Shown here: positions 7,738 to 17,327 of the stretch, one piece after another
Layout of the letters: each line of letters begins with the position of its first letter
Position numbering within the stretch: position 1 is the stretch's first letter
Assembly: GCA_946481615.1 (NCBI GenBank)
Contig: CAMLOR010000002.1
Coordinates: 1 to 46,390, forward strand
Source: an uncultured Aquimonas sp.
Lineage (GTDB): Bacteria > Pseudomonadota > Gammaproteobacteria > Xanthomonadales > Xanthomonadaceae
Length of the DNA: 46,390 bases
Reading direction: 5' to 3'
Made by a program: the position numbers and the translations under genes
Notes under the pieces: model-generated
The model's input: the letters and a program-made list of their open reading frames with translations, nothing else
Databases searched by the model: none
What the model was told of the DNA's origin: nothing

Positions 7738-10701
7738 ATGGGGAAATCGATACCGATCACCGAGGCGCCGGCGCTGGCCGGCCTGCCCGCGCGCGCCGGC
7801 GTGAGCCGCGCCGAGCTGCTGCTGTCCGGCAACAGCGCGCAGGCCCTGGTGGATTCGGTGGCGGCGTGGTCCGACGCCCGCCATGGCGCCGACGACTGTG
7901 CCCTGTGGGCAGTCGAGAACCAGCGACTGCGGCTGCTGGCGCGCCAGGGCCGGGGCGACCTGGCCGCGGCCGAAGCGGCGGCGCGGCGCTGCCTTGCCCT
8001 TGGCGCGGCCGCGGGCGAGCAAGGCGCCTGGGCCTGGCCGTTGTTCGCCGAACAGCGCCAGCTCGGCGTGCTCACCGTCGACGGCCTGCCCGAGGGCGAC
8101 GATCTGCTGCCGCCCTACGCCGAGGCCGCGCGCCTGCTCGCGCAGCGGCTGCCCGCGGCGCTCGAACTCGAGCGCCTGCACCGCGCCGTGGCACAGCTGG
8201 CCGAGGCCGAACGCCTGCAGCGCGCGCTCTACGCCATCGCCGAACTGGCCAGCGGCGAGCGCGAGATGGACGAGGTGCTGTCGGCCATCCACGGCATCGT
8301 GGCCGGCCTGATGTACGCCGAGAACTTCTACATCGCGCTCTACGACCGCGCCAAGGACGTGCTGCGCTTCCCGTATTTCCGCGACGTGGTGGACGAAGAG
8401 CCGCCGGCGCCCGACCACGAATATCCGATGATCGAGCAGCAAGGCTCGCTCACCGCGCACGTCATCGGCACCGGGCAGACCCTCATGGGCCCGTCCGAGA
8501 AACTGGTGGTGGCGATCGGCTCGCCGATGTACGGTTTCGGCCCGCAGAGCGCCGACTGGCTCGGCGTGCCGCTGCTGCGCGGCGCCGAGGTGATGGGCGC
8601 GGTCGTGGTGCAAAGCTACGACGAGGCGCGCCGCTTCTCCGACAAGGAGCGCGCGCTGCTCACCTTCGTGGCGCAGCACATCGCCACCGCGCTGGAGCGC
8701 AAGCAGGCGCACGACGAGCTCGAGCGCCGCGTCGAACAGCGCACCGACGAACTGCGCGAAGTGAACCGCGCGCTGCGCGCCGAGGTCGAGGAGCGGCAGC
8801 GCGCCGAACGCCTGCAGGCGGCGCTGTTCCGCATCGCCGAACTGGGTTCGACCGGCGGGAGTCTCGAGGATTTCTACGCGGCCGTGCATGCGGTGGTCGG
8901 CGAGCTCCTGTTTGCGCGCAACTTCTACATCGCGCTGCTCACCGAAGACGGCGGAACGCTCAACTTCCCCTATTCGGTGGACGAATACGATCTGGCCCGC
9001 GCGCCGCGCCTGCTCGGCCGCGGCCTCACCGAATACGTGCTGCGCACCGGCCGCGCGCTGCTCGCCGACCGCAACACCATCGGCCAGCTGCAGCAGCAGG
9101 GCGAGGTGTTGAGCCACGGCGCGCGCGCCGCGATCTGGCTCGGCGTGCCGCTGATCTGCGACGACAAGACCGCCGGCGTGCTGGCGGTGCAGAGCTACGA
9201 CAGCGCACACCGCTACAGCGGGCGCGATCAGGAGCTGCTCACGTTCGTGAGTTATCACATCGCCAACGCCCTGCAGCGCAAGCGCGCCGCCGAGTCGTTG
9301 CGCCTGGCCAACGCCGATCTCGAGAAGCGCGTGGTGGATCGCACCGAGGCGCTGTTCGAGGCCAATCGCGTGCTGCGCGAGCAGATCGCCGAGCGCGAAC
9401 GCGCGGAACGCCAGTTGCGCCATGCCGCCTTGCACGACGCGCTCACCGGTCTTCCGAACCGCGCCCATCTGCTGACCTGCCTGACGGCGGCGCTGGAGCG
9501 CTACGCGCGCCAGCCCGAACATCGCTTCGCCGTGTTGTTCCTCGACCTGGACCGCTTCAAGGTGGTCAACGATTCGGTCGGCCATCTGGTGGGCGATGAG
9601 TTGTTGAAGGAAGCCGGCGCGCGCATCGCGGCGCAGCTTTCCGGCCAGCACATGGTGGCGCGCCTGGGCGGCGACGAATTCGCCGTGTTGCTCGAGCCGA
9701 TCCTGGCCAACGAGGACGCCACCGACATGGCGGCGCGCATCATCGCCTCGATGGACGAGCCGATCCGCGCCGGCGGCAAGGATCTCTACAGCTCCACCAG
9801 CATCGGCATCGCGATCGCGCAGCCGCACTATCGCAACGCCGAGGAGTTGCTGCGCGATTCGGACGTGGCGCTGTACCGGGCCAAGGCCAAGGGCCGCCGG
9901 CGCTACGAGATCTTCGACGAGGCGCTGCGCCGGCAGGCGCTGCATCAGCTCGAGCTGGAAGGCAATCTGCGGCGCGCGCTGGCGCGCAGCGAATTCGAAC
10001 CGGTGTTCCAGCCGATCCTGGCGCTGGCCGACCATCGCATCGTGGGTTACGAAGCCTTGCTGCGGTGGCGGCATCCGCTGCAGGGGCTGGTGGCGCCGGC
10101 CGAATTCCTGGCGCAGGCCGAGGAGTCGGGCCTGGCCGAGGCGATCGACTGGCAGGTCTACGAACTGGCCTTCGCGCAGGCCCACGATCTGCTCGCGCCG
10201 GACGGTTACATCGGCATCAACGTCGGCGCGCGCCATCTGCGCTCGCCGATGTTCGTCGACGATCTGATGCGCCAGCTGCATCGCTACGAGTTGCCGCCGA
10301 CGCAGTTGCGCGTGGAGATCACCGAGCGTGCGCTGCTGGAAGATCCGGCGCAGGCGCGCGCGCTGATGGAGGAACTGGGCCGGCTCGGCGTGAAGGTGTC
10401 GCTCGACGATTTCGGCACCGGCTATTCGTCGCTGAGTTACCTCCACCAGTTCCCGCTGCACGCGCTCAAGATCGATCGCTCCTTCGTCAGCCCGCTCGGC
10501 AGCAGCACGCCCGGCAACGCGATGACCGTGCTGCGCGCCATCCACGCCCTGGGCACCTCGCTCGGACTCGAGATCATCGCCGAAGGCATCGAAACCCCGG
10601 AACAACTGCGCGCCCTGCAGGAAATCGGCTGCGCCTACGGACAGGGCTTCCTGCTCGCGCATCCGCAGCCGGCGTCGGCGTTGCGCAACGCCGCCTACTG
10701 A
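7738..10701 (+). CDS. GAF-GAF-GGDEF-EAL c-di-GMP signalling protein
   Basis: 987 residues from ATG 7738 (a TTG at 7705 would add 11). After a weak N-terminal domain come two very similar GAF sensor domains (~160-320 and ~358-512), each followed by a coiled-coil signalling helix with R-x-x-Q/D-R-T-[DE]. The GGDEF domain (~560-722) keeps R-L-G-G-D-E-F (GGDEF from residue 644) and L-D-L-D-R-F-K-x-x-N-D, so cyclase activity is likely. The inhibitory RxxD I-site five residues upstream is absent. The EAL domain (~744-985) keeps E-A-L (E772), I-N-V-G, E-I-T-E, D-D-F-G-T-G-Y, K-I-D and E-G-I-E, so phosphodiesterase activity is also likely. There are no membrane segments, so it is a cytoplasmic enzyme balancing c-di-GMP in response to GAF ligands. 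It is transcribed alone and divergently from the mini-barrel gene. Confidence 0.93.
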   Translation: MGKSIPITEAPALAGLPARAGVSRAELLLSGNSAQALVDSVAAWSDARHGADDCALWAVENQRLRLLARQGRGDLAAAEAAARRCLALGAAAGEQGAWAWPLFAEQRQLGVLTVDGLPEGDDLLPPYAEAARLLAQRLPAALELERLHRAVAQLAEAERLQRALYAIAELASGEREMDEVLSAIHGIVAGLMYAENFYIALYDRAKDVLRFPYFRDVVDEEPPAPDHEYPMIEQQGSLTAHVIGTGQTLMGPSEKLVVAIGSPMYGFGPQSADWLGVPLLRGAEVMGAVVVQSYDEARRFSDKERALLTFVAQHIATALERKQAHDELERRVEQRTDELREVNRALRAEVEERQRAERLQAALFRIAELGSTGGSLEDFYAAVHAVVGELLFARNFYIALLTEDGGTLNFPYSVDEYDLARAPRLLGRGLTEYVLRTGRALLADRNTIGQLQQQGEVLSHGARAAIWLGVPLICDDKTAGVLAVQSYDSAHRYSGRDQELLTFVSYHIANALQRKRAAESLRLANADLEKRVVDRTEALFEANRVLREQIAERERAERQLRHAALHDALTGLPNRAHLLTCLTAALERYARQPEHRFAVLFLDLDRFKVVNDSVGHLVGDELLKEAGARIAAQLSGQHMVARLGGDEFAVLLEPILANEDATDMAARIIASMDEPIRAGGKDLYSSTSIGIAIAQPHYRNAEELLRDSDVALYRAKAKGRRRYEIFDEALRRQALHQLELEGNLRRALARSEFEPVFQPILALADHRIVGYEALLRWRHPLQGLVAPAEFLAQAEESGLAEAIDWQVYELAFAQAHDLLAPDGYIGINVGARHLRSPMFVDDLMRQLHRYELPPTQLRVEITERALLEDPAQARALMEELGRLGVKVSLDDFGTGYSSLSYLHQFPLHALKIDRSFVSPLGSSTPGNAMTVLRAIHALGTSLGLEIIAEGIETPEQLRALQEIGCAYGQGFLLAHPQPASALRNAAY

Positions 10702-10830
10702 GTCTTGGGCGGGGCGCGATGGCTCTCGCCTTTCGTGGGCTGAAGAGCGTCCGCGCCTTCGCTTCGCGAGGGTTCATTCGGGTGGACTTCCTGTCCGGCC
10801 CCGCGCTGCGCGGCGGCCTGCTCTGCCGCT

Positions 10831-11724
10831 CTACTGTGCGGTCGGCGAAGCCGGTTCGCTCCCGCCGCCAGCGAAGAGTTGCTCCATGTCGATGGCGTCG
10901 AAGAGATAGCGCTGGTTGCAGAACTCGCAGATGATTTCGGCGCGTTCGCCCTGGATCGCCGCGAAGGCTTCCTCGCGGCCGAGGCTGAGCAGCATGGCGC
11001 CGACGCGTTCGCGCGAGCAGGAGCAGCCGAACTGCAGCGGCTGGCTGGCGAGCACCCTCACGCCTTCTTCGTGGAAGAGACGGTAGAGCAGCGTCTGCGC
11101 ATCGGTGGCGAGCAGTTCGTCGGCCTGCAGCGTGTCGAACAAGGCCTGCGCGCGGGTCCAGTCTTCTTCGCTCGACTGCGTGCCGGGCAACTGCTGGATC
11201 ATCAGGCCCGCTGCGCGCTGCGCATTCGCCGCCAGCAGCAGACGCGTGGGCAGCTGCTCGGATTGCTGGAAGTAGCGCTCGAAGGCGGCACCGAGCGACG
11301 GAGCGTGCAGGTCGACCAATCCCTGGTAGCGCATGGGTTCGCGCTGGCCGGCCTGCGGCGATTCGATGGTGATGGCCAGGCGCGCGTCCTCGCCGAGGCG
11401 GTCGGGCGCGAGCGGTTCGGGCAGCGGATCGTGCCAGTGCGCGAGGCCGCGCAGCGTGCCGGCGTGTGTGCATTCGGCGAACAGCGTGCGCAGCGCGCCC
11501 GAACCCTTCACCTGGATCGACAACCGGCCTTCCACCTTGGCATGCCCGGTGAACAGCGCGGCGGCGGCCAGCGTTTCGCCCAGCATGCCCGCCAGGGCTT
11601 CGGGATAGGCGGCGCGCTCGCCGATCGTGGTCCAGGTGTCGTCGAGATGCACCAGCACGCCGCGCACGCCGGAGCGTTCGAGCAGGAAGCGGTGCAGCAC
11701 ATCGAGGCTGGGGATCTCGGACAT
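10831..11724 (-). CDS. hslO: Redox-regulated molecular chaperone Hsp33
   Basis: 297 residues from ATG 11724 (M-S-E-I-P). The sequence follows Hsp33 throughout: an N-terminal [10 protein letters not shown] segment, [10 protein letters not shown], and the C-terminal zinc motif C-S-C ... C-E-F-C, the CXC-x(n)-CXXC set whose oxidation releases zinc and switches on holdase activity. The length is typical. It protects unfolding proteins during oxidative stress in the cytoplasm. It is divergent from mtgA with a gap of about 90 bp. The 128-bp gap after the c-di-GMP gene holds nothing recognisable. Confidence 0.96.
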   Translation of the reverse strand: MSEIPSLDVLHRFLLERSGVRGVLVHLDDTWTTIGERAAYPEALAGMLGETLAAAALFTGHAKVEGRLSIQVKGSGALRTLFAECTHAGTLRGLAHWHDPLPEPLAPDRLGEDARLAITIESPQAGQREPMRYQGLVDLHAPSLGAAFERYFQQSEQLPTRLLLAANAQRAAGLMIQQLPGTQSSEEDWTRAQALFDTLQADELLATDAQTLLYRLFHEEGVRVLASQPLQFGCSCSRERVGAMLLSLGREEAFAAIQGERAEIICEFCNQRYLFDAIDMEQLFAGGGSEPASPTAQ

Positions 11725-11814
11725 CGCGGGGCAGGGGTTGGGTCGAGGCGGGATTGCGACTATGGTGTCGCCCTGCCCGCGGTTCAAGGCGATCCACGCG
11801 ATGCAGCAATCCCC

Positions 11815-12513
11815 ATGATGCGACGCGGCATGTTCCGTCCGCGACCCCGCCGCCGCCGGGGCCGCCGCGTGGTGCTGTTCCTGCTGCTGGTGCCGTTGTT
11901 CACGGTGCTGCAGGTGCTGGCGCTGCGCTGGATCGATCCGCCCACCAGTGCCTTCATGCTCGCGCATCGCGGTGCGGAACACTACGAGTGGCGCGATCTC
12001 ACCCACATTTCGGCGGAACTGCCGATCGCGGTGGTGGCCGCCGAGGATCAGAAATTCCCGCAGCACCGCGGCTTCGACGTCGATGCGATCCGGCAGGCCA
12101 TCGACGAGGCCGAGGCCGGCGAACGCGCGCGCGGCGCCAGCACCATCAGCCAGCAGGTGGCCAAGAATCTTTTCCTCTGGCAGGGCCGCGACTGGCTGCG
12201 CAAGGGCCTGGAGGCCTGGTACACGGTGCTGATCGAGGCGCTGTGGCCGAAGGCGCGCATCGTCGAGGTGTACGTCAACATTGCCGAATTCGGCGAGGGC
12301 GTCTACGGCGCGGAAGCCGCCGCGCAGCGATTCTTCGGCGTGCCGGCCGCACGCCTGAGCGCGGCGCAGAGCGCGCTGCTGGCGGCGGTGTTGCCCAATC
12401 CCAAGCAACTGCTGGTGACGGCACCTTCGCAATACGTGCGTGGCCGGCAGGCGTGGATCCAGCGCCAGGTGCGGCAACTGGGCGGGCCGGGTTATCTCGA
12501 AGCCGCGGACTGA
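11815..12513 (+). CDS. mtgA: Monofunctional biosynthetic peptidoglycan transglycosylase
   Basis: 232 residues. A very basic N-terminus (R-P-R-P-R-R-R-R) precedes one membrane segment (~18-38). The GT51 transglycosylase domain then shows [10 protein letters not shown] (catalytic Glu), [22 protein letters not shown] and R-F-F-G-V-P-A. It polymerises lipid II into glycan strands on the periplasmic face. ATG 11815 is immediately followed by a second ATG (11818); either could be used, and the first is taken here. The downstream glycosyltransferase begins 13 bp after the stop, so co-transcription is likely. Confidence 0.95.
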   Translation: MMRRGMFRPRPRRRRGRRVVLFLLLVPLFTVLQVLALRWIDPPTSAFMLAHRGAEHYEWRDLTHISAELPIAVVAAEDQKFPQHRGFDVDAIRQAIDEAEAGERARGASTISQQVAKNLFLWQGRDWLRKGLEAWYTVLIEALWPKARIVEVYVNIAEFGEGVYGAEAAAQRFFGVPAARLSAAQSALLAAVLPNPKQLLVTAPSQYVRGRQAWIQRQVRQLGGPGYLEAAD

Positions 12514-12526
12514 TAGCATCCGCGCG

Positions 12527-13513
12527 ATGAACGACCTGCGACAGACCCTGGCCGTGGTGGTGCCGGCCTATAACGAGAGCGAAGGCCTGCGCGAATTCCA
12601 CGCGCGGCTGGCCAAGGTGTTCGACGCTCTCGACCTGCAGTGCTCCGTGCTTTACGTCGACGACGGCAGCCGCGACGACACCTGGGCCGTGATCGAATCG
12701 CTGGCCGCGCAGGACGCGCGCGTCGCTGCACTACGGCTATCGCGCAATTTCGGCAAGGAACTGGCGCTCACCGCGGGCCTGGACCGCGCCGATGCCGACG
12801 CCGTGATCGTGATCGACGCCGACCTGCAGGATCCGCCCGAGCTCATCCCGCAGTTCGTGGCCAAATGGCGCGAAGGCTTTGACGCGGTGTTCGGTACGCG
12901 CCTGGAACGCGACGGCGAAACCTGGCTGAAGAAGGCGACGGCCTCGCTGTTCTATCGCGTCATGGCGCGCCTTTCGGCGACACCCGTGCCGCGCGACACC
13001 GGCGACTTCCGCCTGCTCTCGCGGCGCGCCATCGACGCGCTGCGCAGCCTGCGCGAGCGGCACCGCTTCATGAAGGGGCTGTTCGGCTGGGTCGGGTTCC
13101 GCCAGGTTGCACTGCCGTACCGGCGCGAGGCGCGCCATGCCGGCACCAGCAAGTTCAACTACTGGAAGCTGTGGAACTTCGCGATCGAGGGCATCACGTC
13201 GTTCTCGAGCGCGCCGTTGCGCGTGGCGATGTACGCCGGCCTGCTCACCGCGCTGCTCGCCTTCGGCTCCGGCGTGTGGATCGTCGTCAAGACGCTGGTG
13301 TGGGGCGATCCGGTCGCGGGGTATCCCTCGCTGATGGTCGCGATGCTGTTCCTCGGCGGCGTGCAGCTGATGGCGCTGGGCGTGATCGGCGAATACCTCG
13401 GCCGGCTCTACGAGGAATCCAAGCAACGCCCGCTGTATCTCGTCGATCAGTTCCACCCGGCGGCCGCGGCGCGCGACTTGCGCCAGCAGCCGGTGGGTCT
13501 ATCATCGCGGTAG
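12527..13513 (+). CDS. Family 2 glycosyltransferase (polyprenyl-phosphate sugar transferase type)
   Basis: 328 residues. The GT-A domain (~8-230) has V-V-V-P-A-Y-N-E-S-E, Y-V-D-D-G-S-R-D-D-T, the metal-binding D-A-D-L-Q-D-P-P-E and D-T-G-D-F-R-L-L-S-R. Two C-terminal membrane helices follow (~235-260 and ~272-300). This is the DPM1/GtrB/ArnC-like layout, which moves a sugar from a nucleotide donor to undecaprenyl phosphate at the inner membrane for later use outside. The sugar cannot be told from sequence. ATG 12527 lies 13 bp after mtgA. Confidence 0.92.
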   Translation: MNDLRQTLAVVVPAYNESEGLREFHARLAKVFDALDLQCSVLYVDDGSRDDTWAVIESLAAQDARVAALRLSRNFGKELALTAGLDRADADAVIVIDADLQDPPELIPQFVAKWREGFDAVFGTRLERDGETWLKKATASLFYRVMARLSATPVPRDTGDFRLLSRRAIDALRSLRERHRFMKGLFGWVGFRQVALPYRREARHAGTSKFNYWKLWNFAIEGITSFSSAPLRVAMYAGLLTALLAFGSGVWIVVKTLVWGDPVAGYPSLMVAMLFLGGVQLMALGVIGEYLGRLYEESKQRPLYLVDQFHPAAAARDLRQQPVGLSSR

Positions 13514-13535
13514 CGACGCTCCAGGGAGGATCGCG

Positions 13536-13967
13536 ATGCGCACCGTCAGGCAGTTGCTCGAGGGCAAGGGCGGCCGCGCCATCGCCATCGCGCCCGAGGA
13601 GCCCGTGCTCGAAGCGATCCAGCTCATGGCCGACCACCACATCGGCGCCGTGCTGGTGATGCGCGGCAACGAATTGCTCGGCATCCTGTCGGAGCGCGAT
13701 TACGCCCGGAAAGTGATCCTCAAGGGCCGGTCCTCGGCGGAAACCCCGACCTGGGAGATCATGTCGAGCCCGGTGGTGACGGTAGCTCCCCACGACACGG
13801 TGAACACCTGCATGCGCCTCATGACCGACCGCCGCATCCGCCACCTGCCGGTGGTCGAAGAGGGGCTGGTGGTGGGCGTGCTGTCGATCGGCGACCTCGT
13901 CAAGGCCGTGATCGAGGAACAGCAAGAGGAAATCGCGCAGTTGCAGCACTACATCACCGCCGGCTGA
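13536..13967 (+). CDS. Tandem CBS-domain protein
   Basis: 143 residues made of two CBS motifs (about 8-60 and 72-125), e.g. M-A-D-H-H-I-G-A-V-L-V and D-R-R-I-R-H-L-P-V-V-E. A strong ribosome site AGGGAGGA (13523-13530) lies just before ATG 13536. Stand-alone CBS pairs bind adenine nucleotides and regulate partner enzymes or channels; no partner domain is fused here. The C-terminus is an acidic/Gln-rich helix. It sits 13 bp before the sigma factor gene, so it may be in the same transcript. Confidence 0.93.
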   Translation: MRTVRQLLEGKGGRAIAIAPEEPVLEAIQLMADHHIGAVLVMRGNELLGILSERDYARKVILKGRSSAETPTWEIMSSPVVTVAPHDTVNTCMRLMTDRRIRHLPVVEEGLVVGVLSIGDLVKAVIEEQQEEIAQLQHYITAG

Positions 13968-13980
13968 GCCCGCCAGCCGT

Positions 13981-14532
13981 TTGAATACCTCGGTTTCGCA
14001 ACGACTGGACCAGCTGCTGGCCCGCTTCGCGGCGCGCGTGCGGATGCAGATCGAGACCAACCGCCTGGTCCAGCAGGGCATCGACGCCGACGACGTCGAG
14101 CAGGAAGTCCGCATCCGGCTCTGGAAAGCGATCGAGCGCGACCCAAACGCGGAGTTCCCTGCGTCTTATATCCAGAAGGTAGTGGCGACGGTCCTGGTGG
14201 ACGCGCTGCGCCGGCACCAGGTGCGTCCCGCGGAAGCGATGCCCGAGCCCGAGGAAGGCGGCATCGAGTTCACCGACGGTGCCGCCCGGCCGGAGCGCGT
14301 GGCCCTCGAGGCCCAGCAGATCGACAAGCTGGGACTGGCCCTGAACGAACTGGGCCCGCGCCGCCGCCGGACGCTGCAGCTCTACCTGCAAGGCTATGCC
14401 CTGCAGGAAGTGGCGGATCTGAACGGATTGACCCTGGACGCGGCCCGCAAGCTGATCTACCGCGGCCTGGACGAACTGAAAGCGCGCCTCGCGGCGCATG
14501 GCCTGAACGAGTACCTCGACGATGACCAGTGA
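13981..14532 (+). CDS. ECF-like RNA polymerase sigma factor
   Basis: 183 residues starting at TTG 13981. Region 2 is seen as D-A-D-D-V-E-Q-E-V-R-I-R-L-W-K followed by S-Y-I-Q-K-V-V-A-T-V-L-V-D-A-L-R-R. Region 4 is seen as L-N-E-L-G-P-R-R-R-R-T-L and an HTH with E-V-A-D-L-N-G-L-T-L-D-A-A-R-K. It would direct RNA polymerase to a dedicated promoter set; I could not identify target promoters. Its last 11 bases overlap the next gene, the usual arrangement for a sigma factor and its membrane regulator. Confidence 0.88.
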   Translation: MNTSVSQRLDQLLARFAARVRMQIETNRLVQQGIDADDVEQEVRIRLWKAIERDPNAEFPASYIQKVVATVLVDALRRHQVRPAEAMPEPEEGGIEFTDGAARPERVALEAQQIDKLGLALNELGPRRRRTLQLYLQGYALQEVADLNGLTLDAARKLIYRGLDELKARLAAHGLNEYLDDDQ

Positions 14533-15004
14533 CGATCGCCTGAAAGCCCTCTACCGCGCCGCCACCTCGCGCGGCACGCCGGCCGACATCGATGCCGACA
14601 CCCTGGCCCAGGTGCTGCAGCGCTCGGGCTGGCCGGACGAAGAGAACACCCCGCTGGATCGCGTGGCGGCTTCCGCCCTGCACGCCGACATCGTGCGCCT
14701 GGTGATGGAGCTCGGCCCCGGAGCCGAAGCCCTGAGCCGCGAGGTCAATGCCTTGCGCAAACCGCAGGGGGTGCCGGCGCGACGCCCCGGCGCCGCACGC
14801 AGCTGGACGGCGCTGGCGGCCGGCGTCGGTGCCGCGGCCCTGCTGATCGCAGGCCTGGGCCAGCTGCCCTCGCCGCAGGCCCCCGTCGGTCCGATGGCTT
14901 CCGACGCCATCCTCTCGGCCTCCTTCGAGACCGGCGACGAGGGCCCTTCCGATCCGGCGCCGGCCGAGCCCGACGCGATCTTCGGCGGCGGCTTCGACTC
15001 CTAG
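14522..15004 (+). CDS. Putative membrane-anchored anti-sigma-like protein
   Basis: 160 residues. The cytoplasmic N-terminal half (~1-90) has short acidic helices. A single membrane segment is at about 94-113 (W-T-A-L-A-A-G-V-G-A-A-A-L-L-I). A Pro/Ala/Asp-rich periplasmic tail contains two similar blocks, I-L-S-A-S-F-E-T-G-D and the terminal I-F-G-G-G-F-D-S. The 11-bp overlap with the sigma factor gene and the topology suggest a sigma regulator, but I see no classical zinc-binding anti-sigma motif, so this is inference. Its TAG shares a CTAG with the stop of the convergent hemolysin III gene. Confidence 0.7.
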   Translation: MTSDDRLKALYRAATSRGTPADIDADTLAQVLQRSGWPDEENTPLDRVAASALHADIVRLVMELGPGAEALSREVNALRKPQGVPARRPGAARSWTALAAGVGAAALLIAGLGQLPSPQAPVGPMASDAILSASFETGDEGPSDPAPAEPDAIFGGGFDS

Positions 15005-15654
15005 CCCGCCGCCCCGGCCGGGGCCCGCAACACCTGCAGCGACACCGCCACGAAGTGGCAGACGCTGCCGGCAATCACGAAGCCGTGCCACACGGCGTGC
15101 GAATAGCGCCGCCGGCTCATGTAGAACACCGTGCCGAGCGTGTAGGCCACCCCGCCCGCGAACAGCCAGCCGAGCGTCCATCCGTCCAGCCGCTCCAGCA
15201 TGGGACCGATGGCGAAGATCACGATCCAGCCCATCGCCACGTAGATCAGCGTGGAAGCCAGCTTGAAGCGGCCGGTATAGAACAGCTTGAACACGATGCC
15301 GGCCACGGCCAGCGTCCAGATCGTCCCGAACAACAGCCAGCCTGTCTGCCCGCGCAGGCCGATCAGCGTGAAAGGCGTATAGGTGCCCGCGATCAGCAGA
15401 TAGATCGCGCAGTGGTCGAACACTTTCAGGCGCGCCTTGGCGCCCGCGTGCGGGATGGCGTGGTAGAGCGTCGAGGCCACGTACAGCAACAACAACGCCA
15501 CGCTGAACACGATGGCGCCGGCCAGCTGCCAGCCGTCGCCCCACAGCGCCGTCAGCGTGATCAGCACCGCACCCGCGCCCAGCGCCACCACGGCGCCGAG
15601 GCCGTGGGTGAGGGCATTGGCGATTTCCTCGCGCAGTGAATCGACGGCGGTCAT
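15001..15654 (-). CDS. Hemolysin III (YqfA/PAQR) family membrane protein
   Basis: 217 residues with seven predicted hydrophobic helices. Conserved PAQR/hemolysin III features are N-A-L-T-H-G-L-G near the start, S-T-L-Y-H-A-I-P-H, D-H-C-A-I-Y-L-L-I-A-G-T-Y-T-P-F and H-A-V-W-H-G-F-V-I-A-G-S-V-C-H-F near the end. The conserved His/Asp set is thought to bind zinc in the wider family. The bacterial role is unclear (membrane homeostasis or ion handling has been proposed). It is a single gene 39 bp from the stop of prfC. Confidence 0.93.
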   Translation of the reverse strand: MTAVDSLREEIANALTHGLGAVVALGAGAVLITLTALWGDGWQLAGAIVFSVALLLLYVASTLYHAIPHAGAKARLKVFDHCAIYLLIAGTYTPFTLIGLRGQTGWLLFGTIWTLAVAGIVFKLFYTGRFKLASTLIYVAMGWIVIFAIGPMLERLDGWTLGWLFAGGVAYTLGTVFYMSRRRYSHAVWHGFVIAGSVCHFVAVSLQVLRAPAGAAG

Positions 15655-15693
15655 GCGGTGCGGTTCCGTGCGGCGGTGCAGCAGAGCTTACCC

Positions 15694-17298
15694 TCAGTCC
15701 ACCGCCACCGCATGCGCATGCTCGCGCGTGGCGAGGAACTCGACATCCGGCCAGCGCTCCTGCATCAGCTGCAGGTTGACGCGCGTCGGAGCCAGGTAGA
15801 CGAGCTGCCCGGCCGCATCCACGGAGAGGTTCATCGCCGCCTTCTCGCGGAATTCCTCGAGCTTCTTCGCGTCCTTGCAGCGGATCCAGCGCGCGGTCGC
15901 CACCTGTACTGGTTCGAAGCTGGCGTCGACGGAGTACTCGTCCTTCAGACGATAGGCCACGACATCGAACTGCAGCATGCCCACCGCGCCCAGGATCAGA
16001 TCGTTCGACATCAGCGGCCGGAAGAACTGCGTCGCGCCTTCCTCGCTCAGCTGCGCCAGGCCCTTCTGCAGCTGCTTCAGCTTGAGCGGGTCGCGCAGGC
16101 GCGCGCGGCGGAACAATTCCGGCGCGAAGTTCGGGATGCCGGTGAAGCTCAGCGCCTCGCCCTCGGTGAAGGTGTCGCCGATCGAGATGGTGCCGTGGTT
16201 GTGGATGCCGATCACGTCGCCCGGCCAGGCCTCGGCCACGATCTCGCGATCGCTGGCCATGAAGGTCAGCGCGTTGGCAAGTTTCTGTTCCTTGCCGCTG
16301 CGCACGTGGAAGGCCCTCATGCCGGCCTCGAAGCGCCCGGAACAGATGCGCATGAAGGCCACGCGATCGCGGTGCTGCGGATCCATGTTGGCCTGGATCT
16401 TGAACACGAAGCCGGTGAGGTGGTCCTCGTTCGGGTCGACCTCGCGCGTGGTCGTGGCCCGCGGCCTCGGCGCGGGTGCATGTTCGACGAAGAAGTCGAG
16501 CAGCAGCTGCACGCCGAAGTTGTTGACGGCCGAACCGAAGAACACCGGGGTTTGCCTGCCGGCGAGATAGGCCTGCAGGTCGAAGGGATGCGAAGCGCCC
16601 TGCACCAGCTCGAGTTCGTCGCGCAGTTCGGCCAGCATCTGCGCGCCGATGCGCGTTTCGAGGCCGGGATCGTCCAGCGACGGGAAGATCGTCGAATCCT
16701 GGCGGGTGAAATTGCGGCCCTGCTCGTACAGATGCACTTCGCCCGTGAGCAGATGCACCACGCCCTTGAGGCGCTGGCCCATGCCGATGGGCCAAGTGAT
16801 CGGGGCGCACTGGATGCCCAGCACGCGCTCCACCTCATCCAGCAGCTCGATCGGTTCGCGGCCTTCGCGGTCGAGCTTGTTGATGAAGCTCATGATCGGC
16901 GTATCGCGCAGCCGGCACACCTCCATCAGCTTGATGGTGCGCTCCTCCACGCCCTTGGCGACGTCGATCACCATCAGCGCCGAGTCCACCGCGGTGAGCA
17001 CGCGATAGGTGTCCTCGCCGAAGTCGGCGTGGCCGGGGGTGTCGAGCAGGTTGACGATGCGGCCCTCGTAGGGGAACTGCATCACCGAGGAGGTGACCGA
17101 GATGCCGCGCTCCTTCTCCAGCGCCATCCAGTCGGACGTGGCGTGGCGCGCGGCCTTGCGGCCCTTCACCGAGCCGGCCATCTGGATGGCGCCGCCGAAC
17201 AGCAGCAGCTTCTCGGTCAGCGTGGTCTTGCCGGCGTCCGGATGCGAAATGATCGCAAACGTACGACGCCGCGCGGTTTCGGTGCGGGGCTGGGACAT
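15694..17298 (-). CDS. prfC: Peptide chain release factor 3 (RF3)
   Basis: 534 residues from ATG 17298 (M-S-Q-P-R-T-E), the usual RF3 length. It is a translational GTPase: P-loop [10 protein letters not shown] at ~18-27, G3 D-T-P-G-H-A-D-F, G4 N-K-L-D-R-E, followed by RF3 domains 2-3 ([16 protein letters not shown]). RF3 recycles RF1/RF2 from the ribosome after termination. The frame runs open far upstream to 18144, but the conserved N-terminus fixes this start. Confidence 0.97.
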   Translation of the reverse strand: MSQPRTETARRRTFAIISHPDAGKTTLTEKLLLFGGAIQMAGSVKGRKAARHATSDWMALEKERGISVTSSVMQFPYEGRIVNLLDTPGHADFGEDTYRVLTAVDSALMVIDVAKGVEERTIKLMEVCRLRDTPIMSFINKLDREGREPIELLDEVERVLGIQCAPITWPIGMGQRLKGVVHLLTGEVHLYEQGRNFTRQDSTIFPSLDDPGLETRIGAQMLAELRDELELVQGASHPFDLQAYLAGRQTPVFFGSAVNNFGVQLLLDFFVEHAPAPRPRATTTREVDPNEDHLTGFVFKIQANMDPQHRDRVAFMRICSGRFEAGMRAFHVRSGKEQKLANALTFMASDREIVAEAWPGDVIGIHNHGTISIGDTFTEGEALSFTGIPNFAPELFRRARLRDPLKLKQLQKGLAQLSEEGATQFFRPLMSNDLILGAVGMLQFDVVAYRLKDEYSVDASFEPVQVATARWIRCKDAKKLEEFREKAAMNLSVDAAGQLVYLAPTRVNLQLMQERWPDVEFLATREHAHAVAVD

Positions 17299-17327
17299 GG
17301 GGGCGGGGAGTGACGCAGAGGCCGCGA

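Noticed and set aside
7576..10662. 1028-residue minus-strand frame
   Set aside because: Antisense to the GAF-GAF-GGDEF-EAL gene, whose motifs are all intact; the shadow shows none.
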